NCBI GenBank assembly: GCA_014465955.1
Contig: JACTVT010000041.1
Location: forward strand, 1 to 21,269
Direction: 5' to 3'
DNA from: Eubacterium sp.
Lineage (GTDB): Bacteria; Bacillota; Clostridia; Oscillospirales; Acutalibacteraceae
Length of the DNA stretch: 21,269 bases
Under the pieces are notes generated by a model. That model searched no databases, was not told the origin of the DNA, and saw only the letters and a list, made by a program, of their open reading frames with translations. Both the position numbers and the translations under genes were made by a program. Each line of letters starts with the position of its first letter. Position 1 is the stretch's first letter. Below are positions 14,263 to 21,269 of this stretch, in pieces.

Positions 14263-15189
14263 ATGAACCAAAAAATAGATTTTACAAATTGTCCCCGTGT
14301 ACTTGACAGGGCATTCAACGGGGCGAACGGAAAGAAAATAGCAGTAGAGTATAACGGCAGACCGTATATGCTGAAGTTTCCTCCTTCGGGAAACGGAAAG
14401 CCTACGGAGCTGTCCTATACAAACAGCTGTGTCAGTGAACACATCGCAAGCAGTATTTTCAATATGCTCGGCATCAAGGCTCAGGAAACCATGCTCGGCA
14501 CTTTTACCGTAAACGGAAAAGAAAAAATTGTCTGTGCATGCCTTGACTTTACGGAAGACGGCAAGAAATTTTATGATTTCTGTTCTATCAAGAATACCGT
14601 CTTGGATTCCGATTCAAACGGAAGCGGTACTGAGCTTGAGGATATTTTAGAAACCATTGAAAAACAGCAATATGTTGATCCGATTGTTCTGAAAGATCAT
14701 TTCTGGGATATGTTTGTTGCAGATGCTCTGCTCGGCAACTTTGACCGTCATAACGGAAACTGGGGCTTTTTATATGATCCGAAGAATAAACAGCGTGAGA
14801 TTGCACCTGTCTATGACTGCGGAAGCTGTCTGCTGCCGCAGGCTGATGACAAAGTAATGCAGGATGTGTTAACCGATGAAAATGCACTAAACCTGAGAAT
14901 TTATCGTTTTCCAACTTCTGCAATAAAACTGCACGGCAATAAGATTAATTATTATGATTTTTTGTCAGATGTCGAATATGAAGATTGCAATCAGGCGGTA
15001 AAACGAATTTACGAACGAATTGATATGAATGAGATTAAGGCGTTTATTGACAGTGTCCCGTATATCTCCGATTTGCAAAAGGATTTTTATAAAGAATACA
15101 TTTCGGCAAGAGCTGATTTGATCCTTCGTCCCGCATATGAAATAGCAGAAGAAACGCAGAATGAAACCGGACCGATAATGTCTATGTAA
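14263..15189 (+). CDS. HipA-like/CtkA-type serine-threonine kinase (toxin candidate)
   Basis: 308 residues. Kinase landmarks: ATP-binding Lys38 (YMLKFPP), helix C region with SEHIASSIFNMLGI (58-71), catalytic loop GNFDRHNGN with Asp161 and Asn166, and the metal-binding PVYDCGS with Asp185. The N-terminal HipA_N subdomain of E. coli HipA is absent, so it is a compact HipA_C/CtkA-type protein. Classic HipA phosphorylates glutamyl-tRNA synthetase; this target is unknown. The start ATG 14263 follows AAAGGAG (14248-14254); an in-frame ATG at 14245 and a longer extension to 14152 lack that spacing and overlap the regulator. It ends in a flexible Glu/Asn-rich stretch with terminal PIMSM, like other accessory proteins of this element. 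Confidence 0.82.
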   Translation: MNQKIDFTNCPRVLDRAFNGANGKKIAVEYNGRPYMLKFPPSGNGKPTELSYTNSCVSEHIASSIFNMLGIKAQETMLGTFTVNGKEKIVCACLDFTEDGKKFYDFCSIKNTVLDSDSNGSGTELEDILETIEKQQYVDPIVLKDHFWDMFVADALLGNFDRHNGNWGFLYDPKNKQREIAPVYDCGSCLLPQADDKVMQDVLTDENALNLRIYRFPTSAIKLHGNKINYYDFLSDVEYEDCNQAVKRIYERIDMNEIKAFIDSVPYISDLQKDFYKEYISARADLILRPAYEIAEETQNETGPIMSM

Positions 15190-15205
15190 CAGAATCTTTT
15201 ATACG

Positions 15206-15234
15206 AGCCATCGCTTTGCACAGCGGTGGCTTTT
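15206..15234 (+). terminator. Terminator of the HipBA-like cassette
   Basis: AGCCATCGCT (15206-15215) pairs with AGCGGTGGCT (15222-15231), with one wobble, loop TTGCAC, then TTTT. It is moderately strong. It closes the cassette before the virB3-like gene. Confidence 0.65.
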
Positions 15235-15258
15235 CTATTTTAGCGAGGTGATAACAAA

Positions 15259-15519
15259 ATGACACAATATTTATATCCCCAAAACTTAAAAGCTACTGCA
15301 AATCTGTGGCTTTGGAGTTTGAAAGATTTTTGTATTTTAGGAATTGCCGCATTGTTATCCATAGTGATTTTAGTACAGACAAGAATTGTAATCCCTGCCG
15401 CCGTGACCTTGTGTTACGGCTTTTTAACTATCCGTATGGATGATACTACTGTGCTTGATTTTATCAAATATGCTGTGCGGTACTTCATATCTACTCAACA
15501 GCATTATGAATGGAGATGA
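15259..15519 (+). CDS. VirB3-like (PrgI/TrbD-type) small membrane protein
   Basis: 86 residues with two hydrophobic helices, about 26-42 and 46-60, and short polar ends. In Gram-positive conjugation systems a protein of this size and layout precedes the VirB4 ATPase and anchors it at the membrane. The motif near the N-terminus (YLYPQNLKATANLWLWSLKD) is typical of ICE homologues. GAGGTGAT (15245-15252) sets the ATG. The next gene starts 7 bases after its stop. The VirB3 assignment rests on layout and position. Confidence 0.68.
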   Translation: MTQYLYPQNLKATANLWLWSLKDFCILGIAALLSIVILVQTRIVIPAAVTLCYGFLTIRMDDTTVLDFIKYAVRYFISTQQHYEWR

Positions 15520-15526
15520 TAAATAA

Positions 15527-16132
15527 ATGTTAAAAGAAAAACAACAGAAAAAAAGAAAAGGACGCTCGGTGCAGGATTTAATCGGCATCAAAACCTTTAC
15601 AAAATACGGACTCGCCACAAACAAAGGCGAGCTTTTATTTTACCTTGTTTCACCAACAAATATCTCGGTACTGTCTCATATGAATATCGAAATTAAAATC
15701 CGCCATCTGATGATGGTGCTGTCCGCCGTTCCCGATATTGAAATCACCTGCACCGATTCTTCTGAGTGTTTTGATGATAACAAATCATATTTACAGGAGA
15801 GATTATCGGAAGAACACAATCCGAAAGTCAGAAAGATTATTAAAAAAGATATAGATTTTCTTGATCATATCCAAATGGAAATGGCGACTGCAAGGCAGTT
15901 TTTGTTTATCGCAAGGCTTAAAAATACAAAGGATAAACAAACCTTTGATACGGCAAATCGCATTGAAAAAGTCATATCCGAACAAGGCTTTGAAACACAC
16001 CGTATGAATAAGAATGAAATCAAGCGATTTCTTGCTCTGTACTTTGAAGCGAGCATGAACGGTGAACAAATGCCTGATACAGACGGCGAGCAGTTCTTTG
16101 AGGTGGATACAGATGAAGAAATCGAAGATTAG
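15527..16132 (+). CDS. Conserved conjugation-operon protein, function unknown
   Basis: 201 residues, predicted cytoplasmic, with a basic start (KEKQQKKRKGR) and an acidic end (DTDGEQFFEVDTDEEIED). The body alternates strands and helices (GELLFYLVSPTNISVLSHMN, then IRHLMMVLSAVPDIEITC). I recognise it as one of the conserved proteins that sit between the VirB3-like and VirB4 genes in Tn1549-like elements, perhaps an N-terminal partner of VirB4, but I cannot attach a firm family name. TGGAGA upstream overlaps the end of the virB3-like gene. Its last 20 bases overlap the sortase gene, indicating translational coupling. Confidence 0.7.
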   Translation: MLKEKQQKKRKGRSVQDLIGIKTFTKYGLATNKGELLFYLVSPTNISVLSHMNIEIKIRHLMMVLSAVPDIEITCTDSSECFDDNKSYLQERLSEEHNPKVRKIIKKDIDFLDHIQMEMATARQFLFIARLKNTKDKQTFDTANRIEKVISEQGFETHRMNKNEIKRFLALYFEASMNGEQMPDTDGEQFFEVDTDEEIED

Positions 16133-16796
16133 TCTAATAATTCTTATTTTTCTGCTGTCGGCGGTTACTATTCTGTGTGGATTTAAGATTCACAGCGAAT
16201 TATCTGCCCGAAACCGTGAAAAGCAGGATTTTGAGAAAATAGTAAGCCTGGTTACAGTTGATGAAAATGATGACAGCGAATCTGAGAGCAAGCCGTCCGC
16301 CGAATCACAGACAGAAAAGAAACGAAATCTTAAAGAACTGTTAAAGCAAAACAGCGATTGTATTGGCTGGATATATATCCCCGGCACATCGGTTAACTAT
16401 CCTGTAATGCATACGCCTGTTAATCCACAGAAATATCTTCGGCGGGATTTTTACGGCAATTACAGTCAAAGCGGCGTGCCGTTTTTAGATTCAAGATGCA
16501 ATCTGACAGATACAAATTTAATTATTTACGGACATAATATGCGAAACGGAACCATGTTTTCAGAGATGAAAAATTATGTGAATGCTGATTTCAGAAAAGC
16601 ACATCCGATTATTGAATTTGAAACAGCAAACGGTATATACAAATTCAATGTTATCAATGTAAAAATTACGGATACGGCAGATAAAAAATATAATGAAATA
16701 TATTCATCAGACGGTCGCTTTTTAACCCTTTCCACCTGTTACGGAAATCGAAAAAGCGGTCGTATTTTAGTTATGGCAAAGGAGGAAATACAATAA
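16113..16796 (+). CDS. Class B sortase
   Basis: 227 residues from ATG 16113, chosen because GAGGTGG (16100-16106) precedes it and the resulting N-terminus MKKSKISLIILIFLLSAVTI is a signal anchor; a longer frame to 16062 lies wholly inside the upstream gene. The catalytic triad is visible: His141 (IIYGHNMRNGTMF), Cys209 (LTLSTCYG) and Arg217 (GNRKSGRILV). Sortases attach surface proteins to peptidoglycan or to each other. In this element class the sortase normally accompanies a long SpaA/Cna-B adhesin; here only a fragment (11938-12456) remains in view. It overlaps the VirB4 start by one base (TAATG). Confidence 0.9.
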   Translation: MKKSKISLIILIFLLSAVTILCGFKIHSELSARNREKQDFEKIVSLVTVDENDDSESESKPSAESQTEKKRNLKELLKQNSDCIGWIYIPGTSVNYPVMHTPVNPQKYLRRDFYGNYSQSGVPFLDSRCNLTDTNLIIYGHNMRNGTMFSEMKNYVNADFRKAHPIIEFETANGIYKFNVINVKITDTADKKYNEIYSSDGRFLTLSTCYGNRKSGRILVMAKEEIQ

Positions 16797-18628
16797 TGTT
16801 CAAACGAAAGCCAAAGGTATTGACACCCGAACAGGTCGAGGAAATCTGTACTAAAGATTTTTTTGATATGATACTGCCCGGTACGGTCAAATTCTTTTCC
16901 GACCATTATATCGTCGGTGACAGTTATCGCTGTGTATGGGTAATCAGGGAATATCCGCCGACTACCGAAGAACAGGCGATTTTATCGCAGCTCGGCGACA
17001 GAAGCGGCGTTACGCTTCGTATTTACCACAGGCTTGTGGAAAGTATGGAACAGCGTAAAATCATTCAGAACGCAACTCGCAGAAACAAGCTGAAATCGGG
17101 CGGTAATGATGTAAATGAAACCATTGAAGCCGAGGGCAACTTACAGGATGTTGTGGAGCTTCTTGCCAATCTGCGTAAAAACAAAGAACCTCTGCTACAC
17201 TGTTCTGTGTTTATTGAATTAAAAGCAAAAAATATGGATGCGCTTAAGGAACTGCAAAGTGAAATTGCAATGGAGCTGACACGCTCTAAAATTTCGGTTG
17301 ACAGATTAACACTTCGTCAAAAAGAAGGTTTCCTTTCTGTTCTGCCTGTGGGCGCAAATCAGTTCGGCGCACAATATGAGCGCGTCCTGCCAGCCAGCTC
17401 TGTTGCCAATCTATATCCTTTTAATTTTTCAGGTAAAACCGACCCACAAGGCATATATATCGGCAGAGATAAATTCGGCAGCAATGTGCTTGTGGATTTT
17501 GATCGCCGAGCTGAAGACAAAACGACATCTAATATTCTCATTCTCGGCAACAGCGGTCAGGGAAAAAGTTATCTGTTAAAACTGATACTCACCAATATCA
17601 GAGAATCAGGCAAGAGTATTTTGTGTCTTGATCCCGAATCGGAGTATGAGGAAATCTGTACTAGCCTCGGCGGTTGTTATATTGATTTCCTGTCCGGAGA
17701 ATACACCATCAATCCTTTAGAACCAAAGGCATGGTCAGATGGTGTTGAGGAAATTGATACAAATACCCCTGAAGCATTTAAGAAAGTTACTCGCCTCAGT
17801 CAACACATTGCATTCCTAAAAGATTTCTTCCGCAGTTACAAGGATTTTTCCGATACACAGATTGACACAGTTGAAATCCTGCTCTCTAAGCTGTATGCAC
17901 GATTCGGAATTACCGACAGCACGGATTACAGCAAAATGAAACCGACCGATTATCCCATTATGGAAGATTTCTATAACCTGTGCGAAGAAGAATTTATGAC
18001 TTACGACAGCAAACGAAAATATCTTTACACCGAAGAAACACTCCAAGAGGTATGCCTCGGTATCCACTCTATGTGTGTAGGTGCTGAAAGTAAATACTTC
18101 AACGGCCACACGAACATCACAGACGATGCGTTTCTCGTATTTGGTGTAAAAGGCTTATTGGATACCAATAAGCGATTAAAAGACGCTATGCTATTTAACA
18201 TCCTGTCTTTCATGAGCAATCAGCTTCTCGGCAAGGGAAATACAGCGGCAAGCATTGATGAGCTGTACCTCTTCCTCACGAACATGACGGCAATCGAATA
18301 TATCCGCAATGCTATGAAGCGTGTGCGTAAAAAAGATTCCTCGATTATTCTGGCAAGTCAGAACATCGAGGATTTTTTGATTCCGTCTATCCGTGAGTTC
18401 ACAAAGCCGCTGTTTTCTATCCCGACGCATCAGTTCTTGTTCAACGCAGGTCAAATCAATCCTAAGGAGTATATGGATGCCTTACAGGTTGAGCCGAGCG
18501 AATTTGAACTGATCAAGTATCCCGAAAGAGGAACCTGTCTGTACCGTTGCGGAAACGAACGATATTTATTGCAGGTCATTGCTCCCGATTACAAATCTGC
18601 GCTGTTCGGAAAGGCAGGCGGGCGCTAA
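16796..18628 (+). CDS. virB4: VirB4-family conjugation ATPase
   Basis: 610 residues, cytoplasmic/peripheral, powering assembly and transfer through the mating pore. Walker A is GNSGQGKS (251-258), followed by SILCLDPESEYEEI (274-287), a VirB4 hallmark. Walker B is SIDELYLF with Asp488-Glu489, and SQNIEDFL (521-528) is the usual sensor block. The N-terminal half interacts with the membrane partners. The ATG overlaps the sortase TAA and is preceded by GGAGG. The stop overlaps the next gene (TAATG). All family motifs are intact, so the pore is probably functional. Confidence 0.93.
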   Translation: MFKRKPKVLTPEQVEEICTKDFFDMILPGTVKFFSDHYIVGDSYRCVWVIREYPPTTEEQAILSQLGDRSGVTLRIYHRLVESMEQRKIIQNATRRNKLKSGGNDVNETIEAEGNLQDVVELLANLRKNKEPLLHCSVFIELKAKNMDALKELQSEIAMELTRSKISVDRLTLRQKEGFLSVLPVGANQFGAQYERVLPASSVANLYPFNFSGKTDPQGIYIGRDKFGSNVLVDFDRRAEDKTTSNILILGNSGQGKSYLLKLILTNIRESGKSILCLDPESEYEEICTSLGGCYIDFLSGEYTINPLEPKAWSDGVEEIDTNTPEAFKKVTRLSQHIAFLKDFFRSYKDFSDTQIDTVEILLSKLYARFGITDSTDYSKMKPTDYPIMEDFYNLCEEEFMTYDSKRKYLYTEETLQEVCLGIHSMCVGAESKYFNGHTNITDDAFLVFGVKGLLDTNKRLKDAMLFNILSFMSNQLLGKGNTAASIDELYLFLTNMTAIEYIRNAMKRVRKKDSSIILASQNIEDFLIPSIREFTKPLFSIPTHQFLFNAGQINPKEYMDALQVEPSEFELIKYPERGTCLYRCGNERYLLQVIAPDYKSALFGKAGGR

Positions 18629-19653
18629 TGAGTGCTACAGTTGCCGCTGCACTAAAAAAAGTCGCGGTATATGTTCTTACTGATAAAAAAGCATTAAAAA
18701 CTGTTGTCGGAATTGTGATTGGGATTATTATCATAGTCGTTATGCCGATTGTTGCGGTAGTCTCTATATTCAACGGTAACATTGAAATAGACACCGACCG
18801 ACTTCAAACAATGCTTGTGCAGAATTTATCTGCTGAAGAAAAAGCCAAACTGCAATTTGTTGAAGATACAATGAACAGTATTGATGAAAAAATGAAAGCC
18901 GCAGGGTTTGACGGCAGAGTAAAAGAAGCGCAGGTGCTTTATGTACTTGCGCTTTCCGATTCCTCTCACGATCCCGATTTTGCAGATAAGTTGGTCAGTT
19001 GCTTTCAGGAAAATCAGACGGATGAGCAGTTAATTGCTGCTGTTAATTCCGCATTCGGCACACAGCTTACCGCCGAAGATTTCGGAAAAGTTATGGGCAA
19101 CATTCGTTCTTTGTATATTGATATTTCTGACTATGTTGATCCGAAAACGAAAAACAATCTTGATCTTGTAAAATGGGCAAAGCACGCACAGGAAAACGGC
19201 TGGGGATATGTTTGGGGTTCACACGGAAATCTGCTTGACAAAACCGAGCTGGAACGACTTGAATCCGTATTCGGCAGTCATGTTACCGATTACGATGATT
19301 TTATCCGTCATAACTGGATCGGTAAGCGAACAGCAGACTGCGTTGGTTTAATCAAAGGCTACGGATGGTATGATACCGAAAGCGAAAAAATCGCTGTTGG
19401 CTCAAACGGTATGCAGGACGTTACCGCTGACGGAATGTTCTCTGCCGCAATAGAAAAAGGCACGATTGATACCATCCCCGAAATCCCGGGTCTTACTGTT
19501 TGGCATGAAGGTCATATCGGTATTTATATCGGAAACGGCGAAGTTATTGAAGCAATGGGTACGCAGTACGGCGTTGTGAAAACACAGCTTAAAAACGGCA
19601 AATGGACGCACTGGCTGAAAGTGCCGTATATACAATATACTGATAAAAAGTAA
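18628..19653 (+). CDS. NlpC/P60-type cell wall hydrolase of the conjugation system
   Basis: 341 residues. One membrane segment at about 25-47 anchors it, with the rest outside. A helical region covers about 55-175. The C-terminal NlpC/P60 peptidase has the nucleophile Cys238 (RTADCVGLIKGYGWY) and the His in EGHIGIYIGNG (His296). It opens peptidoglycan locally so the mating pore can cross the wall, like the VirB1 function or Tn916 Orf14. The start ATG 18628 is favoured because it overlaps the VirB4 stop and gives a clean membrane anchor; a frame extending to 18547 lies inside virB4. There is no lysozyme-like domain, unlike Orf14. Confidence 0.85.
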   Translation: MSATVAAALKKVAVYVLTDKKALKTVVGIVIGIIIIVVMPIVAVVSIFNGNIEIDTDRLQTMLVQNLSAEEKAKLQFVEDTMNSIDEKMKAAGFDGRVKEAQVLYVLALSDSSHDPDFADKLVSCFQENQTDEQLIAAVNSAFGTQLTAEDFGKVMGNIRSLYIDISDYVDPKTKNNLDLVKWAKHAQENGWGYVWGSHGNLLDKTELERLESVFGSHVTDYDDFIRHNWIGKRTADCVGLIKGYGWYDTESEKIAVGSNGMQDVTADGMFSAAIEKGTIDTIPEIPGLTVWHEGHIGIYIGNGEVIEAMGTQYGVVKTQLKNGKWTHWLKVPYIQYTDKK

Positions 19654-19677
19654 AATATACTATGTGAGGTGTTAGAT

Positions 19678-19914
19678 TTGAAGAAAGTAACAATCAATAT
19701 TTCTTATGATGAAGAGAAACTATCTACTGTAAAAATTTTTATGGAGAAAAAGGGTCTGAATATCAATGATGAAATTGTAAAATTCATTGACAGCCAATAT
19801 ACAAAGCAAGTCCCTGCTCAGGTCAGGGACTTTTTTGATATGAAAGCTGAATCGGAAAGAAAAGCTTCGGTTAAAGCAAATACACAATCGAAACAGCAGG
19901 GTGACAAAAAATGA
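19678..19914 (+). CDS. DUF6103-like protein
   Basis: 78 residues, soluble. The sequence MKKVTINISYDEEKLSTVKI, then KKGLNINDEIVKFIDSQYTK and VPAQVRDFF, fits DUF6103, a small family in ICEs with a strand-helix-helix layout like a ribbon-helix-helix protein, and a Lys/Gln-rich tail. I place the start at TTG 19678, since GAGGTG (19666-19671) lies 6 bases before it and the family begins MKK; an alternative GTG at 19669 falls inside that ribosome site. Function unknown. The next gene overlaps it at ATGA (19911-19914). Confidence 0.72.
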   Translation: MKKVTINISYDEEKLSTVKIFMEKKGLNINDEIVKFIDSQYTKQVPAQVRDFFDMKAESERKASVKANTQSKQQGDKK

Positions 19915-20543
19915 GTAATGATGGTGTAAAATTCAAAAAAGCAAAATTACTTGCGGACGGTTAGCAATGGAAGATTTATGATGACGGCTCCGGGCATCTC
20001 GAAAGTGCTGACGGCAAGTCATATTTCAGTTTTGATTATGCCACGCAGGAATATGTTGACCTGAATAATAAATGGCAGTTCATGACAAACTATCCCGACT
20101 CAACTCCTATGGATATGTTTATGGCTGAAACGGAAATGGATATTGCAAAGTCCGGCATAGCTGAATACAGCAGTACTTTCAGAAAAATTATTGACTTGCA
20201 AAACAAGCTCTATCATTTTGACAGATACAGTTTTTTGCCATCATACAGTGATTATATGAATGTATATAATCACACCGATGAAATGTATCAGGTATTGCTT
20301 GAATACGAAAAAGACGCTGAAGATGAAAACAGCTTTGATTTGAATATGGTAAATAAGCTCGGTGAATTTTATTCCAATTATGCAATCTGCAATTTATTAA
20401 CCGACAGCCATATTGAAATACTGATTGATGCAGTTGAAATGGAGCGTGATTGGAGTAATGATATTCCGGCAAAAGTCTACAATGTTTATGAACTGATTTG
20501 TTTGGAACAAGGTGAAAACGAGTCACCCATTATGCAGATGTAA
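19911..20543 (+). pseudogene. Accessory protein gene interrupted by an in-frame TAG
   Basis: ATG 19911 overlaps the stop of the DUF6103 gene (ATGA). The frame reads MSNDGVKFKKAKLLADG, then TAG (19962-19964), then QWKIYDDGSGHLESADGKSY and on without another stop to 20543, 211 codons in all. Both halves look coding and continuous, so a single base change (for example TGG or CAG to TAG) is the simplest cause. If read through, the product is a soluble acidic protein of about 210 residues with no family I recognise. The distal part could restart only at ATG 20082 or later, without a good ribosome site. It ends ENESPIMQM, matching the tails of other accessory proteins here. Confidence 0.7.
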
Positions 20544-20920
20544 CCGCCTGTTAGCCACCGTGTCGCCCTGTGTACGGCTTTGATGATGATATCGGGGAAG
20601 TAACAGACTGAAGACAAAACGGCAAAATTCGGGCAGTTTTAGGCAAGACGAAAGCAGAGGTAACAGCAGGGCTTCTTTTAGATGTAACAGGGTCGATATT
20701 CAAGCAGGAGAAAGAGAGGTGGGTTGCGGATACTCCCACCTCTCGGTTCACATCGGACGGCAACGCCGACCGTTAGGGCATTTTCGGAGGTTTAATACGC
20801 ATATTTTCCGGGTGGGTTGCTGTTATAGGTACAGCCTAAACAGATGGGTTGCAATACGGATAACCACCGTGTTTACGGCAGTATTGACAGCGGTTGTAAT
20901 TTTTGAACGGAGGTGAAGTT
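20544..20920 (+). other. Gene-free region upstream of the mobilization gene, candidate oriT
   Basis: This 377-bp gap has no credible gene. It holds a perfect 10-bp inverted repeat GAGAGGTGGG / CCCACCTCTC (20714-20723 and 20735-20744) without a T-tract, a second GC-rich hairpin CGGACGGC / GCCGACCG (20754-20772), three direct repeats of GTAACAG (20600, 20660, 20684) and three of G(G/A)TGGGTTGC (20718, 20811, 20843). Position just before a ribbon-helix-helix mobilization protein is where oriT usually lies in such elements. The nick site is not identifiable. A stretch in one frame (about 20611-20776) looks faintly protein-like but lacks a start. Confidence 0.5.
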
Positions 20921-21269
20921 ATGCCTGCACCGAAAGATAAGAAAAAGTTTCTACTATGGGCATATCCAAGCACATTGGAGCTTGCAAAGAACAACTATCG
21001 AAAAGATAAATGCAAAAGCCAGTCGGAATTTATTGAGCGAGCCATTCAGTATTATGTCGGTCGTGTAACGGCAGATGATGATACCTCATATCTGCCGAAT
21101 GCATTTCTGTCCAATATGAAAAGCATTGTTGCCGAGAGTGATAACCGACACAGCAAAATGTTATTTAAGCTGTCCGTTGAGATTGCGATTATGCAAAATA
21201 TTGTTGCAGCAACAAATGATATTGATCCGTTATCGCTGGAACGCTTGCGCGGTGAATGTGTGGAAGAAG
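20921..21269 (+). CDS. Ribbon-helix-helix-type mobilization accessory protein (partial)
   Basis: The gene runs off the window; 116 codons are visible. The N-terminus MPAPKDKKKFLLWAYPSTLE, then KDKCKSQSEFIERAIQYYVG, is a strand followed by two helices, the ribbon-helix-helix layout of relaxosome accessory (MobC-like) proteins, and the downstream helix (NRHSKMLFKLSVEIAIMQNI, then INDIDP-like TNDIDPLSLERLRGECVEE) matches the ICE-specific version. It likely binds the preceding region and helps the relaxase, which should lie just beyond the window. ACGGAGGTGA (20907-20916) fixes the ATG. Family naming is by pattern. Confidence 0.72.
   Translation, partial: MPAPKDKKKFLLWAYPSTLELAKNNYRKDKCKSQSEFIERAIQYYVGRVTADDDTSYLPNAFLSNMKSIVAESDNRHSKMLFKLSVEIAIMQNIVAATNDIDPLSLERLRGECVEE

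Larger units (their letters stand above)
7514..21269 (+). mobile_element. Integrative conjugative element, left part (right end outside window)
   Basis: From just after the tRNA to the window edge, every gene is on + and of conjugative-element type: DUF4314, DUF3789, DUF3852, VirB6/TrbL, VirB3-like, sortase B, VirB4, NlpC/P60, DUF6103 and a mobilization accessory protein, with methyltransferase and HipBA-like cargo. The content resembles Tn1549/CTn-type elements of gut Clostridia. The left boundary is assumed to be the tRNA 3' end and is not proven. Integrase, relaxase and coupling protein are not in the window. The right boundary given is only the window edge. Confidence 0.8.

Noticed and set aside
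19962..20690. Stop codons recoded as glutamine (TAG followed by CAA, and three in-frame TAA CAG downstream)
   Set aside because: All other genes in the window use TAA, TAG or TGA as normal ends, often in tight overlap with the next start; the downstream in-frame stretch does not look like a protein.
20719..20916. Plus-strand GTG-initiated open frame of 65 codons
   Set aside because: It overlaps the inverted repeats and the ribosome site of the mobilization gene, has odd His/Arg/Cys-rich composition and no ribosome site.

Overview
The window reads as a moderately AT-rich Clostridia (Firmicutes) chromosome, most likely a gut Oscillospirales/Ruminococcus-like genome. The evidence is Shine-Dalgarno-rich starts (GGAGG, GAGGTGAT), sigma-A type promoters, an XRE/DUF4097 membrane regulator, a DUF2804 protein, and an integrative conjugative element (ICE) of the Tn1549-like type common in gut Clostridia. 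No species can be named from the sequence alone.

Host part (1 to about 7513). galM (aldose 1-epimerase) is followed by a membrane-bound XRE-DUF4097 protein. Next is a 586-bp gene-free stretch packed with palindromic dispersed repeats. It is followed by an ECF sigma factor coupled to a membrane-anchored beta-propeller protein (probable sigma/anti-sigma or sensor pair), then a convergent DUF2804 gene and a tRNA-Asn(GUU). One repeat family (at 1-66, 3225-3312 and 3534-3621) has terminal arms that differ between copies yet stay complementary within a copy.

Element part (about 7514 to the right edge and beyond, all genes on +). The 3' end of the tRNA is the natural candidate for the left junction, but no integrase or second junction lies in the window. 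The order is: DUF4314 protein, orphan m5C methyltransferase, Api92-like/LPD28 polyvalent-type protein, second polyvalent-type accessory protein, DUF3789 micro-protein, D12-class adenine methyltransferase lacking its usual C-terminus, SpaA/Cna-B adhesin fragment, DUF3852 membrane protein, VirB6/TrbL-like channel, HipB-HipA-type regulator/kinase cassette, VirB3-like protein, conserved conjugation protein, class B sortase, VirB4 ATPase, NlpC/P60 wall hydrolase, DUF6103 protein, an accessory gene split by an in-frame TAG, a candidate oriT region, and the start of a ribbon-helix-helix-type mobilization accessory protein. Relaxase, coupling ATPase and integrase would be expected outside the window.

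How it works together. The VirB3/B4/B6, sortase and NlpC/P60 genes form the mating-pore operon. The methyltransferases and small accessory proteins probably help the element survive entry into a new host. The HipBA-like cassette, with its own promoter, palindromic operator and terminator, sits inside the pore operon. The observation I consider most novel is that five otherwise unrelated accessory proteins of the element end in a polar/acidic stretch followed by a very short hydrophobic tail containing or ending in Met (PVLGM, IGGMHL, EFGGM, PIMSM, PIMQM). The pore proteins and methyltransferases do not. This could be a shared C-terminal transfer signal or another tag. Other points of interest are an ATC start candidate for virB6, the Dam/SpaA deletion scar beside a sortase that has lost its visible substrate, and the structured oriT-like region.
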